From Spartobacteria bacterium UBA695 (GTDB lineage Bacteria > Verrucomicrobiota > Verrucomicrobiia > Chthoniobacterales > Chthoniobacteraceae): a stretch of 64,000 nucleotides of DNA. Under the pieces are notes generated by a model. The model searched no databases and was not told where the DNA came from. It worked only from the letters and a program-made list of their open reading frames with translations. The position numbers and the translations under genes are program-made. The stretch spans positions 372,001 to 436,000 of the forward strand of contig DBMP01000013.1 in NCBI GenBank assembly GCA_002298145.1. The letters are read 5' to 3'. This document shows, one piece after another, positions 46,442-54,890 of the stretch (within the stretch, counting starts at the first letter, position 1; the number at the start of each line of letters is the position of its first letter).

Positions 46442-47284
46442 TTAAGTCTTCACATGACCGCGGGGTGCAAGTTATCGAGCTGAATCGCCCGGATAAAAAG
46501 AATGCCTTTACCGGGGCGATGTACGACCAGTTGCGCGAGGCCTTGATCGCGGCGGATGCGGACGCGTCCGTCAAAGTGATTCTGCTCACCGGGGCCGGAA
46601 ACGCCTTCTCGGCGGGGAACGACCTCAAGGACTTCCTCCAGTCCCCTCCGGAGAGCGCCGATGCGCCGCCTTTTGCATTCCTCAAGGCCCTCGCCGGGGT
46701 GAAAAAGCCCGTCGTTGCGGCGGTCAACGGCGTTGCGGTAGGCGTGGGGGTTACCCTCTTATTTCATTGCGATCTGGTTTATGCGCAAGAGAGCGCCCGC
46801 TTTGCCTTCCCGTTCGTTGCGCTGGGGCTGGTTCCCGAAGGGGCCTCCAGCTTGCTATTGCCCCGGCTGGTGGGGCATCAGCGGGCCTCCGAGATCCTGC
46901 TTTTCGGCGACCCCATTTCCGCCAGCGAGGCCCATGCGCTGGGGCTCGTCAATCGCGTCATCGGCGATCAGCCGGTGCTGGATTTTGCGTTGGCGCAAGC
47001 CCTTCGCCTGACGCAACTGCCCCTGGGGGCCGTGGCGCGGACGAAAGCCTTGCTTAAGCACCCCGCCGAGGTTCAGGAACGCATCCAACTGGAAGCCGAA
47101 GCTTTCGTCGAGCGCACCCAGAGCGCGGCTGCCAAGGAAGCCTTCTCGGCATTCCTGGAAAAGCGGAAGCCGAATTTCTCCGGTTTGGATTAACCGGGCT
47201 AAATTCGGAACGAGGGAAAGCCCGCAAACAGGGCGTCCAGGGGTTCACGGAGGCGGAGTTCCGGGCGATGCTGGAGGGGGCGGA
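46342..47284 (+). repeat. Direct repeat of the ligA 3' end flanking the enoyl-CoA hydratase gene
   Basis: Copy A 46342-46410 and copy B 47216-47284 match in 60 of 69 positions without gaps (offset 874 bp). In the ligA frame, A ends TEAEFRGMLEGAE and B reads TEAEFRAMLEGAE, so the frame is also kept. B is a fragment with no start, a relic of the BRCT tail. Confidence 0.9.
46438..47193 (+). CDS. Enoyl-CoA hydratase/isomerase family protein
   Basis: 251 residues of the crotonase superfamily. The oxyanion-hole elements are GNAFSAGNDLKDF (about 58) and VNGVAVGVGVTLLFHCDLVYA; the Glu in LGLVPEGASSLLL is at the usual catalytic position. Whether it is hydratase, isomerase or hydrolase cannot be told. 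The start overlaps the ligA stop (ATGA), so translation is coupled, an unusual neighbour for a DNA ligase gene. Flanked by the ligA direct repeat, which may mark how it was placed there. Confidence 0.88.
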   Translation: MIKSSHDRGVQVIELNRPDKKNAFTGAMYDQLREALIAADADASVKVILLTGAGNAFSAGNDLKDFLQSPPESADAPPFAFLKALAGVKKPVVAAVNGVAVGVGVTLLFHCDLVYAQESARFAFPFVALGLVPEGASSLLLPRLVGHQRASEILLFGDPISASEAHALGLVNRVIGDQPVLDFALAQALRLTQLPLGAVARTKALLKHPAEVQERIQLEAEAFVERTQSAAAKEAFSAFLEKRKPNFSGLD

Positions 47285-47772
47285 AGTTCTTTCAGTTTGA
47301 TGGATTTGAGTATCCGTTCGACGGCGTCGAGGTTCGCAAGGCTTCGATAGCGTACATGAATATAAAATCCTACATCTGCGGAGGATAGGCCAAAATAAAG
47401 GTAATAAGGCCTCTCTGGGTATTCTTTCGGGGAATACTCGGAGTAAATACAAGCGATATCTATTCCTTTGTTGTCCTTTACAGGTGTGACAACGGTCCAG
47501 TTCTGTTTGCGCCGAGCGCTCCAAACTGAAACGGCTTGTTCGAATTGCTGCTGTAAACAGGCGGGAATCGAACCAGTCTCGCTCTCAAAAGCTAGCGAAA
47601 TATCCGGACAGCGGTAAACCTCTTGGATGCTATCGATGGCGATGTGATGGACATCCTTGGCCATTGCTGCTGGAGTTTCCAACGTTGCAAAGCTTCCGTT
47701 GCGCTTTTGCCAGGGGGGATCGGAGGCTAGCGAAGCCGCTGCCGCCAGCAGCAATATGACGGCGGCTTTCAT
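47245..47772 (-). CDS. Small secreted protein, unknown
   Basis: 175 residues with signal peptide (MKAAVILLLAAAASLA). The mature part has a mixed alpha/beta pattern with WTVVTPVKDNKGIDIACIYSEYSPKEYPERPYYLYFGL. No family recognised. The last dozen residues (ELPPPPASPGTPPP) are encoded on the reverse strand of the relic of the ligA tail (copy B), so the C-terminus was recruited from that DNA. DUF721 gene ends 4 bp upstream on the same strand; likely one transcript. Confidence 0.72.
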   Translation of the reverse strand: MKAAVILLLAAAASLASDPPWQKRNGSFATLETPAAMAKDVHHIAIDSIQEVYRCPDISLAFESETGSIPACLQQQFEQAVSVWSARRKQNWTVVTPVKDNKGIDIACIYSEYSPKEYPERPYYLYFGLSSADVGFYIHVRYRSLANLDAVERILKSIKLKELPPPPASPGTPPP

Positions 47773-47775
47773 GCT

Positions 47776-48135
47776 TTACCCGATCTGAAACCGGATATCC
47801 CTCACCGCGCGCGCTCCGAAGCGCTCTTTGAACTTCGAGAGGATCTTCGTCTTCCAGACCCGGTCCAGCTCGTAATGCATTGTCGGCTGAAGCACCCGGA
47901 CATAGAGCGTCCCGTGGTCCAGCCTTGCAGGAGTCGCGTGGCCAGCGATGAAATCGCCCACCAGCTCCTGCCACGCCCCCAGCACTTGTTCCTGCCGGAG
48001 GCGTTCCCCCAATCCCAGCGACTTCATTACGCCGCCGATCACATCGGAAGCGTTCTTCACGCGGTCCGGCTTGACTTGCGGTTCAGGCAAGCCGCGCCAT
48101 TCGGCGATCACCAAAGCTCGCTGCCAGGGGGTCAT
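47776..48135 (-). CDS. DUF721/DciA family protein
   Basis: 119 residues. DUF721 motifs: GGVMKSLGLGERLRQEQVLGAWQELVGDFIAGHATPARLDHGTLYVRVLQPTMHYEL. The family includes DciA, the helicase loader for DnaB in bacteria lacking DnaC; whether this protein does that is likely but not proven. No signal peptide. Confidence 0.85.
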   Translation of the reverse strand: MTPWQRALVIAEWRGLPEPQVKPDRVKNASDVIGGVMKSLGLGERLRQEQVLGAWQELVGDFIAGHATPARLDHGTLYVRVLQPTMHYELDRVWKTKILSKFKERFGARAVRDIRFQIG

Positions 48136-48170
48136 GGGTTAAGATTTAAGTGCCAGAGCGAGGAGGGGAA

Positions 48171-48404
48171 CTATTCCCCGTCGTCGCCGATGGCCTCCAC
48201 CGGGCAGCCCTCTTTGGCCTCGCGGCAGAGGTTTTCTTCTTCCTCTGTCTCGGGTTGTTTGAGGACGTAGGAGTGGCCGCCTTCGTCGTTGCGACCAAAA
48301 TTGGCGGGCGCTGTTTCGCGGCAGAGGTCGCAGTCGATGCACTGGTCATCAACATAGTAGCGGCCCAGCACGTTATCTGGATACTTGTTCGCAATGTCAG
48401 CCAT
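48171..48404 (-). CDS. 4Fe-4S ferredoxin
   Basis: 77 residues from ATG 48404. The cluster motif is CIDCDLC (C-x2-C-x2-C) plus the distal CP in GCPVEAI, one [4Fe-4S] cluster; an extra CR-AKEGC sits between. The frame extends 18 codons upstream with no support. Acidic. Electron carrier; partner unknown. No clear operon. Confidence 0.88.
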   Translation of the reverse strand: MADIANKYPDNVLGRYYVDDQCIDCDLCRETAPANFGRNDEGGHSYVLKQPETEEEENLCREAKEGCPVEAIGDDGE

Positions 48405-48560
48405 AGGCCTTAATACTTCGGACGATCGGGGCTGATTGCAACGTTTTTTTAGGATCAACCTGCCTGATGCATGGATCGGGGCCCACCAGCGGCCCTAATA
48501 ATTGCCGGGGCGCGAGTTTTGGCTTCCTCGCGGGGCCGTTTTGCCCTCATCATTCCCCGC

Positions 48561-49046
48561 ATGCCTTCCTTTGACATCGTATCGGAAATAGACCGGGGAG
48601 AAATCGACAACGCCATCAACCAGGCCCGCAAAGAGCTCGCCTCGCGCTTCGACTTCAAGGGCAGCACGGCCAAGATCGAGTGGCAGAAAAACGAGATCGA
48701 CCTTTCCGCCGAGGACGGCAGCCGCCTGAAGGCCCTGGAGGAAATCCTCGTCGGCAAGCTGGCCAAGCGCAACGTTGACCTGCGCAACATCGAGCGCAAG
48801 CCCCCGGCCATCTCCCCCCTGGGCCACGCCACGCAGAAAATCGTCATCAAACAGGGCATTGAAGGCGAAAAAGCCAAGGAAATCACCAAAGCCATCAAAG
48901 CCAACACCGCCAAAGTCCAGTGCGCCTTGCAGGAAATGCAGATCCGCGTTACCGGCAAAAAACGGGACGACCTCCAGGAGGTCATCGCCTTTGTCCGGGC
49001 CAAGGACTTCGGTGTCGCCCTCTACTTCAAGAACTTCCGCGATTAA
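48561..49046 (+). CDS. yajQ: YajQ family nucleotide-binding protein
   Basis: 161 residues from ATG 48561. Starts MPSFDIVSEIDRGEIDNAINQARKELASRFDFKGS, the family signature (PSFDIVSE and RFDFKG). Members in Xanthomonas bind cyclic di-GMP; the E. coli one is less clear. ATG chosen because the upstream frame carries no motif. Divergent from the ferredoxin gene. Confidence 0.95.
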   Translation: MPSFDIVSEIDRGEIDNAINQARKELASRFDFKGSTAKIEWQKNEIDLSAEDGSRLKALEEILVGKLAKRNVDLRNIERKPPAISPLGHATQKIVIKQGIEGEKAKEITKAIKANTAKVQCALQEMQIRVTGKKRDDLQEVIAFVRAKDFGVALYFKNFRD

Positions 49047-49120
49047 ATCGCCCAAGATTTGCCGCGACGCCGGGAACCGCTTCCTTTATAATGCGCCCAA
49101 GTACCGACTTTTAGCCTCCC

Positions 49121-49504
49121 ATGATAACCAAGCTCCTGCATACCCGCTACCGCGTGGCCGACCTCGAAAAGACGGCCTCGTTCTACCGCGACGTCCTGGG
49201 CCTTGAGGAAGTCAGCCGCTTTCAGTCGCCGCGCGGCTCCCAGATCATCTATTTCAAGGCCCCCGGCAGCGAGGAACTCATCGAAATCTGCCAATACGAC
49301 GCCAGCGGCCCCGTGGTCGTCGGCCCGGACCTCACCCACCTGGCCTTCGCCGTGGACGACCTGGAGGCCTTCGCCCGCCACGCCGCTGCCAAAGGCTACC
49401 CGCTGTCCGACGGCCCGATCCAGAGCGGCTCCGGCTCCACGATCGCCTTTATCGACGCCCCGGAAGGTTACGAAATCGAACTCATTCAAGCCCCCCAACC
49501 CTGA
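49121..49504 (+). CDS. VOC (glyoxalase-like) family protein
   Basis: 127 residues. Two beta-alpha-beta-beta-beta modules: MITKLLHTRYRVADLEKTASFYRDVLGLE and LTHLAFAVDDLEAFARHAAAKG. Metal-ligand-type residues are H7, an E in EELIEICQ, H in THLAF, and E in EGYEIELIQ, similar to lactoylglutathione lyase (GloA). Whether it is GloA or another VOC enzyme is not decided. Followed closely by the toxin-like gene (6 bp). Confidence 0.82.
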   Translation: MITKLLHTRYRVADLEKTASFYRDVLGLEEVSRFQSPRGSQIIYFKAPGSEELIEICQYDASGPVVVGPDLTHLAFAVDDLEAFARHAAAKGYPLSDGPIQSGSGSTIAFIDAPEGYEIELIQAPQP

Positions 49505-49510
49505 GCGCAC

Positions 49511-49786
49511 ATGGAATTTGACTGGCTCGACGCCCCCTTTGACCTGAAACCGATCCCCCCCAAGGAGATCGAGGAATCCTTCGAAGACCCGTTTTCGCTG
49601 CGCATCCTGCCGGACACCGTTCAGGCCACCGAGGCGCGCTACTTTAACCTGGGCCGGGCGATGACCGGACGCGGCATTTTCACCGTCTTCTGGACCGACG
49701 GCAAAGCCTACCGGGCCATTTTTTCGCGCGAAATGACACCCGAGGAGACCGCCTTTTACGAACGTAAGAACTCGGAGCTGAGTTAA
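49511..49786 (+). CDS. BrnT-like toxin (DUF497)
   Basis: 91 residues. The C-terminal half ARYFNLGRAMTGRGIFTVFWTDGKAYRAIFSREMTPEETAFYERK matches the BrnT/DUF497 pattern (R-x-x-x-G-x-x-GR, then the IRAIFSREMTP-type strand and an exit E..FY). N-terminus differs from typical BrnT. BrnT is a ribonuclease toxin. Followed by a CopG-like antitoxin gene with a 24-bp gap. The gene is not near mobile elements. Confidence 0.7.
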   Translation: MEFDWLDAPFDLKPIPPKEIEESFEDPFSLRILPDTVQATEARYFNLGRAMTGRGIFTVFWTDGKAYRAIFSREMTPEETAFYERKNSELS

Positions 49787-49810
49787 TCTTTTCCATTCTC
49801 CCCGCCCCAC

Positions 49811-50080
49811 ATGAACGTCATCAATACCTGGTCGGAAGTCCCGCGCTTCGAAAGCGAGGAAGACGAATGCGCTTTCTGGAGAAACACCCGCATCGACGCC
49901 CGGCTCATGAACGGCTCGCTCCTCAAGACCGACGCCCGGGAATCAACCACCGTAACCCTGCGCATCGATCCCCGGATGCTGGCGCGCATCAAGCGCCTCG
50001 CCCGCATGCGCTACCTTAATTACCAAAGCATGATCAAGCAGTGGCTTAGCGAACGGCTCGAAAAAGAGAACGCGAACTAG
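49811..50080 (+). CDS. BrnA/CopG-like antitoxin
   Basis: 89 residues. N-terminal VPRFESEEDECAFWRN, typical of CopG-type antitoxins that partner BrnT, and a C-terminal ribbon-helix-helix TVTLRIDPRMLARIKRLARMRYLNYQSMIKQWLSERL. It likely binds the toxin and represses its own operon. The order toxin-antitoxin is the usual one for brnTA. Confidence 0.78.
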   Translation: MNVINTWSEVPRFESEEDECAFWRNTRIDARLMNGSLLKTDARESTTVTLRIDPRMLARIKRLARMRYLNYQSMIKQWLSERLEKENAN

Positions 50081-50113
50081 GCCGCCTCACGCTTTCAACC
50101 TTATCCGCCGGAG

Positions 50114-51880
50114 GTGCAAAGCGCCCACGGCATCCCTATATTTTCCGTGGAAAACCAGCCTTCCGAACCTTCTCCCGAAACGCCCTCCGCAACCCCAGCC
50201 GCACCCGCGCCTGAACCGGTCCCTGCACCTGCGGACAAAACGGCCGATAAACCAGCCGAAAAACCGGCTGCCGAAGCCCCCTCCGATCCGCTCCTGGCCC
50301 TGGCCTATGCCGCCAAAGCGGCCCGCCTGAGCCCGGCCGACGAGGAACACGCCGTCACGCTGCTCAAAGAGCGCCTCACCGGGGGCCGCGCCGGAATCAC
50401 CGCCGCCGTGCCCGCCATGACCGACGGGCTGCCGTGGGTCGTCGCCGTCAACGCCGTCAGCGCCGTTTGGGAAGGGCTTTCAGCGGTCATGCGCCGCCAT
50501 TTGCTCGCCGCCATCGCCAAAACAGAGACCGAACCGGCCCGCCGCCTCCGGCTGAGCCTGGCCCGGGGCATCTTTAAAATCGACCCGCCCGCCGGGTTAA
50601 AGCTCGCCTCCCAAGCCGCCGCCGGGCTCAAAGACCCTGAAAACGGCGCCCTCTCCGGCAAACATAGGCAGTATTTCTTCAACGTCTTCATCGGTAAGGG
50701 CAAGCCGTGGCTGCTCCAGCTCCCGCTGGGCGACCTCAAGGCGGGCGACGCCGACGCGCTGGTCCATGCCGCCATCGAGAGCTTCTCCTTCTGCCCGCCC
50801 TTCTCGCAGCTGACCATCCTGCGCTGGGTGCACGGCGCGGGTCGGCTCAAGAAAGTCGGCGAAAGCGACCTCGCAGCCATCGTCAAGAGCGTCTCGCGCT
50901 GGAACGTCAAGCTCCAGCGGCAGTTGAAGGCCGAGATTCCCGAGCTTCCCGCCGCCGTCGAGGCAGCCCTCAAGCCCGAGGCCTCCCAACCGGCGGCTCC
51001 AGAGGAAAAACCCAAACCCGCGGAGAAGAAACCGGCCCCCGAAGTCATCACGATTCCCAAGAAATCCAAGGCCCCCCGTGCTCCGTCTCCCGAAGAACCC
51101 GGTGCGCAAGAGCCGCAAGCCGAGCCCCCCGCCGCCGAGGGAGAGGAACCCGGCGAAGCCGAGCCGCAAGCCGAGGAAGGAGAGGCTCAGGCCGAGTCGC
51201 CCGCCGCCCAAGCCCGGCCCGAACGCCGCGAGCGCCTCACCCGCGAACAGCGTCACCAGGAAAAAGTGGAGCGCCGCAAACAGGAGCAGGAAGCCCGCCG
51301 CGAAAAGCGCGAACAACGCGAACAGCGGGAGCCTCGTGAACCACGTGAGCCCCGCGAACTGCAACTGCGCGACCGTGGCGAACCGCTGCGGATCAGCAGC
51401 CGCCCCTTCGATGCCAAGGAAGCCCTTCGCGGCATCGAAGGCTACATCACCGGCCTGCGCAACGAGCTTGAAAACGCCAAGGCCCAGCTTCACCGCCAGG
51501 AAAAACAGCGCCCGCGCTCGATCCACGCCGAGGAACCGCTACCCGCCGAGGAAGTCGAGGCGCTGCGGCGTCACAACATCCGGCTCGAATCGACCGTCGC
51601 CGAGCTGCGCGCGGAGCTTGAGGACCTCGCGGCCAACCACGAGGCCATCGCCGAGAGCCGCCTGCTGCACACCGCCGAGCCGCTGAGCGAGGAGAGCGTC
51701 GGTGCGCTGCGAGCACTGCTGGGCATCAAGCTCCAGGAAGCCTTCGAGACCTACCACGCCATGCGCCTGGAACCGCTCGACAAAGTTTTCCGCCTCGACT
51801 ACCGCGACCTCCTCGGGAGCGTCTTCGATGTCCTGATGGAGCAGGGCGTACCGCTGAAAAAAGAGCCGCCCAAGTCATAG
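50114..51880 (+). CDS. Large charged protein, unknown
   Basis: 588 residues from GTG 50114 (a GTG at 50147 is also in frame; GGAGG at 50109-50113 abuts the first, so the start is uncertain). N-terminus is Pro/Ala/Glu-rich and disordered (about 1-60). Residues about 60-290 form a mostly helical domain with DGLPWVVAVNAVSAVWEGLSAVM and LQLPLGDLKAGDADALVHAAIESFSFCPPFSQL. Residues about 295-430 are highly charged and disordered (repeats of RREKREQREQREPREPREPR). The C-terminal 140 residues are a coiled coil plus helices (GYITGLRNELENAKAQLHRQEK). No family known to me. Confidence 0.7.
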   Translation: MQSAHGIPIFSVENQPSEPSPETPSATPAAPAPEPVPAPADKTADKPAEKPAAEAPSDPLLALAYAAKAARLSPADEEHAVTLLKERLTGGRAGITAAVPAMTDGLPWVVAVNAVSAVWEGLSAVMRRHLLAAIAKTETEPARRLRLSLARGIFKIDPPAGLKLASQAAAGLKDPENGALSGKHRQYFFNVFIGKGKPWLLQLPLGDLKAGDADALVHAAIESFSFCPPFSQLTILRWVHGAGRLKKVGESDLAAIVKSVSRWNVKLQRQLKAEIPELPAAVEAALKPEASQPAAPEEKPKPAEKKPAPEVITIPKKSKAPRAPSPEEPGAQEPQAEPPAAEGEEPGEAEPQAEEGEAQAESPAAQARPERRERLTREQRHQEKVERRKQEQEARREKREQREQREPREPREPRELQLRDRGEPLRISSRPFDAKEALRGIEGYITGLRNELENAKAQLHRQEKQRPRSIHAEEPLPAEEVEALRRHNIRLESTVAELRAELEDLAANHEAIAESRLLHTAEPLSEESVGALRALLGIKLQEAFETYHAMRLEPLDKVFRLDYRDLLGSVFDVLMEQGVPLKKEPPKS

Positions 51881-51961
51881 AACCCCTGATTTTTGCGCCA
51901 CATCAGCCGCTTTGGCGAAATTCCCTTTCCCAAAAGCGGCAAATGCCGTTAAACGAAAACC

Positions 51962-52882
51962 ATGTCAGTACTCATTGTAGGCTCCATCGGTCTTGATACG
52001 ATTAAAACCCCGGTTGCGGAACACGGCGATTTGCTCGGCGGCTCGGCTTCCTACGCCGCCGTCAGCGCCAGCTTTTTCTCGCCCGTGAACCTCGTGGGCG
52101 TCGTGGGGGATGACTTTCCCAAGGCCCACGTCGACTTTTTTGCCGAACGCAAGATCGACCTCTGCGGCCTGCAAACCGAGCCCGGCAAAACCTTCCGCTG
52201 GTCCGGCGAATACCACACCGACCTCAATACCCGCTCCACCCGCAGCATCGAGCTGAACGTCTTCGAGCACTTTACGCCGACCCTGCCGCCGGAGTACAAT
52301 CATACCGAGTACGTCCTCCTGGCCAACATCGCTCCGAGCCTCCAGAGCCACGTCCTGGACCAGATGTCCCGGCCCCGGTTCATCATCGCCGACACGATGG
52401 ACCTCTGGATCAACATCGCCAAGCCCGACCTCCTGGCCCTCTTGAAGCGCGTGGATATGCTGATTCTAAACGACGGCGAGGCCCGTGAGTTGACCGGGGA
52501 GAATTCGCTCATCAAAGCCGGGCGGCTGATCCGCCACCTCGGGCCGCGTTACGTCGTTATCAAGAAAGGCGAGCACGGCGCGCTGCTTTTCGGCGAGGAC
52601 GCTTTCTTTTCCTGCGGCGCGTATCCCTTGGAGGAGATCCACGACCCGACCGGCGCGGGCGACACCTTCGCGGGGGGCGTGGCCGGTTACCTGGCCAGCC
52701 TCAAGCACACCGATGGCGTCACCTTCCCGATACTGCGCAAAGCGGTCGTCTACGGCACCGTCCTGGCCAGCTTCAACGTCGAAGCCTTCTCGCTGGAGCG
52801 CCTGCGCACCCTCAAGCCCGAGGAAATCGAAGAGCGCTACCGCACGATCCGCAAGATCAGCCACTTCGACGCCGAGGTATAG
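51962..52882 (+). CDS. PfkB family carbohydrate/nucleoside kinase
   Basis: 306 residues. The start MSVLIVGSIGLDTIKTP with LLGGSASYAAVSAS (the GGSxSN-like motif) and the C-terminal signature DPTGAGDTFAGGVAGYLA mark a PfkB/ribokinase-family kinase; D in GAGD is the catalytic base. Substrate unknown; the pattern resembles adenosine or sugar kinases of the family. No carbohydrate operon around it. Confidence 0.9.
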   Translation: MSVLIVGSIGLDTIKTPVAEHGDLLGGSASYAAVSASFFSPVNLVGVVGDDFPKAHVDFFAERKIDLCGLQTEPGKTFRWSGEYHTDLNTRSTRSIELNVFEHFTPTLPPEYNHTEYVLLANIAPSLQSHVLDQMSRPRFIIADTMDLWINIAKPDLLALLKRVDMLILNDGEARELTGENSLIKAGRLIRHLGPRYVVIKKGEHGALLFGEDAFFSCGAYPLEEIHDPTGAGDTFAGGVAGYLASLKHTDGVTFPILRKAVVYGTVLASFNVEAFSLERLRTLKPEEIEERYRTIRKISHFDAEV

Positions 52883-52916
52883 AAGCTTTTTTAGCTGCAA
52901 AAAAGCGCAAGATTTT

Positions 52917-52949
52917 CCTCGTTCCCTATCTTCAGATTGGGAACGAGGA
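52917..52949. repeat. Short palindrome (family copy 2)
   Basis: CCTCGTTCCCTATCTTCAGATTGGGAACGAGGA: arms CTCGTTCCC and GGGAACGAG, nine bp perfect, 15-nt loop. Similar in type to copies at 29333 and 59535. Confidence 0.6.
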
Positions 52950-52966
52950 CACCCCGCAAAAATCCC

Positions 52967-54655
52967 CTAACAATCCGCCAGCGTCGCGCCGATCATGTCC
53001 GTATTGGCCGCGCCGGGAGGCACGATCGGGAACACATTTTCGTTCGCGTCGATGGCGAGGTTCACCAAGCTTGGCCCGTTGTGGTGGAGCGCCTCGCAGA
53101 GCGTCTTTTCGATCTCCGCCCGGGCCGTGCCCGCCAGGATGTCCCACGAGGCCAGGCCGAACGCCTTTGCCAGCGCCGCGAAATCTGGCTGCCGCTCGAA
53201 GATCGAAGCCTCGTAGCGCTTGCCGTAGAAAAGCTCCTGCTGCTGGCGCACCATCCCGAGGCGCTGATTATTCAGTACGATCACCGTCACATTGAGGTTC
53301 AGCTCCGCCAGCGTCGCCAGCTCCTGCACGTTCATGAGGATTGAGCCGTCGCCGCTCACGCAGACCGTCCGGCGCTCCGGCTCCGCCAGCGCCCCGCCGA
53401 TGGCCGCGGGCAGGCCGAAACCCATCGTGCCCAAGCCGCCCGAGGTCAGGTAAGTGCGCGGTGCGCGGACCGGGTAGCCCTGCGCCATCCACATCTGGTG
53501 CTGGCCCACGTCGGTGGCCACCAGCGCATCGGCGGGAAGCAGTTCCCCTAGCATCCGGCAAAACTCCAGCGGATGAATGCCCGCTTCGCGTTGTGGGATC
53601 ACAATCGGGTGATCCGCCTTCAGCTCGGCCAGGCGCTTGCGCCACGGCTCGCGGTCCGGCTGCTGCGGCAGCGCTGGAACCAGCCGCGAGAGCACCTCGC
53701 CCGCGTGCCCCGCCACGGAGAACGTCGCGAGCTTGATTTTATCGATCTCGCACGGGTCGATCTCGATATGGATAATCCGCGCGTGCTGGCAGAACTTGGC
53801 CGCGTAGCCCGTCGCCCGGTCGTCGAAGCGCGCTCCGACAACCACCAGCAGATCCGCCTCGTCCATCAGGTAATTTGTATACGGCGCGCCGTGCATGCCG
53901 AGCATCCCGATGGAGAGCGGGTGATCGCACGAGATCGCACCCAGCCCCATCAGCGTACTGGCCACCGGCGCGGAAGTTTTTTCCGCCAACTGGCGCACCC
54001 ATTCCCCGGCGTCTGCTCCGATCACCCCGCCGCCGATGTAGAGCACCGGGCGGCGCGCCGCCGTGATCAGCTCCGCCATGCGGGCAATGGCTTCCGGTGC
54101 CACCGGCTCCGGCTCGGCCGCGCGGCCCGGCTCGGGCCAGGCGTCGATCTCGATCTCGCCCATGAAAACGTCCTTCGGCACATCGACCACCACCGGCCCC
54201 GGCCGCCCGGATTGCGCAATGGCAAAGGCCTGCGGGATCGCGTCGAGCAGATCCTCCGTGTGCATCACCATGAAGCTATGCTTGGTGATCGGCAGCGTGA
54301 GGCCGAACGTATCGACCTCCTGAAAGGCATCCGTGCGCAAGAGCGAGCGGGCCACCTGCCCCGTGATCGCCACCAGCGGCACCGAGTCGAGCTTCGCGTC
54401 GGCGATCGCCGTGAGCAAATTGGTTGCCCCCGGGCCGGACGTGCCCAGGCAGACAGCCGCCTTGCCCGTCACCCGCGCCATGCCCTGCGCGATAAAGCCC
54501 GCCCCCTGCTCGTGGCGCGCCAGTACGTGCCGTAGCGGGCTGTCGTAAAGGGCGTCGTAGAGCGGCAGAATCGCGCCGCCGGGAATGCCGGAAAGCGTCG
54601 TGATGCCTTGCCGTTCGAGCAATTTGCAGATGATTTGGGCTCCGTTGAGTTTCAT
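52967..54655 (-). CDS. ilvB: Acetolactate synthase large subunit
   Basis: 562 residues from ATG 54655 (KLNGAQIICKLLERQGI). TPP enzyme that makes acetolactate/acetohydroxybutyrate in Val/Leu/Ile synthesis. E49 in RHEQGAGF activates TPP; GVIGADAGEW-type FAD/CoA region and GDGSILMNVQELATLAELNLNVTVIVLNN (TPP-Mg motif GDGS...NN) are clear. Length fits. No small subunit (ilvN) lies next to it. Regulated by the attenuator and leader peptide upstream (see those features). Confidence 0.95.
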   Translation of the reverse strand: MKLNGAQIICKLLERQGITTLSGIPGGAILPLYDALYDSPLRHVLARHEQGAGFIAQGMARVTGKAAVCLGTSGPGATNLLTAIADAKLDSVPLVAITGQVARSLLRTDAFQEVDTFGLTLPITKHSFMVMHTEDLLDAIPQAFAIAQSGRPGPVVVDVPKDVFMGEIEIDAWPEPGRAAEPEPVAPEAIARMAELITAARRPVLYIGGGVIGADAGEWVRQLAEKTSAPVASTLMGLGAISCDHPLSIGMLGMHGAPYTNYLMDEADLLVVVGARFDDRATGYAAKFCQHARIIHIEIDPCEIDKIKLATFSVAGHAGEVLSRLVPALPQQPDREPWRKRLAELKADHPIVIPQREAGIHPLEFCRMLGELLPADALVATDVGQHQMWMAQGYPVRAPRTYLTSGGLGTMGFGLPAAIGGALAEPERRTVCVSGDGSILMNVQELATLAELNLNVTVIVLNNQRLGMVRQQQELFYGKRYEASIFERQPDFAALAKAFGLASWDILAGTARAEIEKTLCEALHHNGPSLVNLAIDANENVFPIVPPGAANTDMIGATLADC

Positions 54656-54709
54656 TTTATGGCTTATCTTGATGGAATCCGGCGCGCCGTTGGTGGGAGA
54701 GATGTGGGT

Positions 54710-54748
54710 AAAAAACAACCCCCTCCTGGCGGCTGCCGGAAGGGGGTT
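54710..54748 (-). terminator. Attenuator terminator upstream of ilvB
   Basis: On the minus strand AACCCCCTTCC pairs with GG-AGGGGGTT around a GC-rich loop, followed by GTTTTTT (54710-54716). It lies between the leader peptide stop (54768) and the ilvB start (54655), so it is an intrinsic terminator set to be bypassed by antitermination. Confidence 0.85.
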
Positions 54749-54767
54749 TCTCGTTCGATTCTTCGCC

Positions 54768-54878
54768 CTACCGGCTCGCTCTAAGCTCTACATTAAGCAC
54801 AACAATGCTTACGCCCCCCGCCACGACGGGGAGAAGAACGGCGACATTGTTGAGAGCTTGGCTGCGGAAGTGGCTCAT
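54768..54878 (-). CDS. Branched-chain-amino-acid-rich leader peptide of ilvB
   Basis: 36 residues starting MSHFRSQALNNVAVLLPVV; 8 Val, 5 Leu and 1 Ile (14 of 36). The centre is VAVLLPVVAGGVSIVV. It sits directly upstream of an intrinsic terminator and ilvB, exactly the plan of IvbL-type leader peptides. Ribosome stalling on Val/Leu codons would favour an antiterminator fold. There is no clear ribosome site, and the predicted transcription start is only a few bases upstream. Confidence 0.85.
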   Translation of the reverse strand: MSHFRSQALNNVAVLLPVVAGGVSIVVLNVELRASR

Positions 54879-54890
54879 TTCTGATCGGAG

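Noticed and set aside
47550..47590. GGTTCGATTCCCGCC-like string on the reverse strand (tRNA T-arm look-alike)
   Set aside because: The bases do not form the T-arm stem, no acceptor stem or anticodon arm is present, and it lies inside a secreted protein gene.
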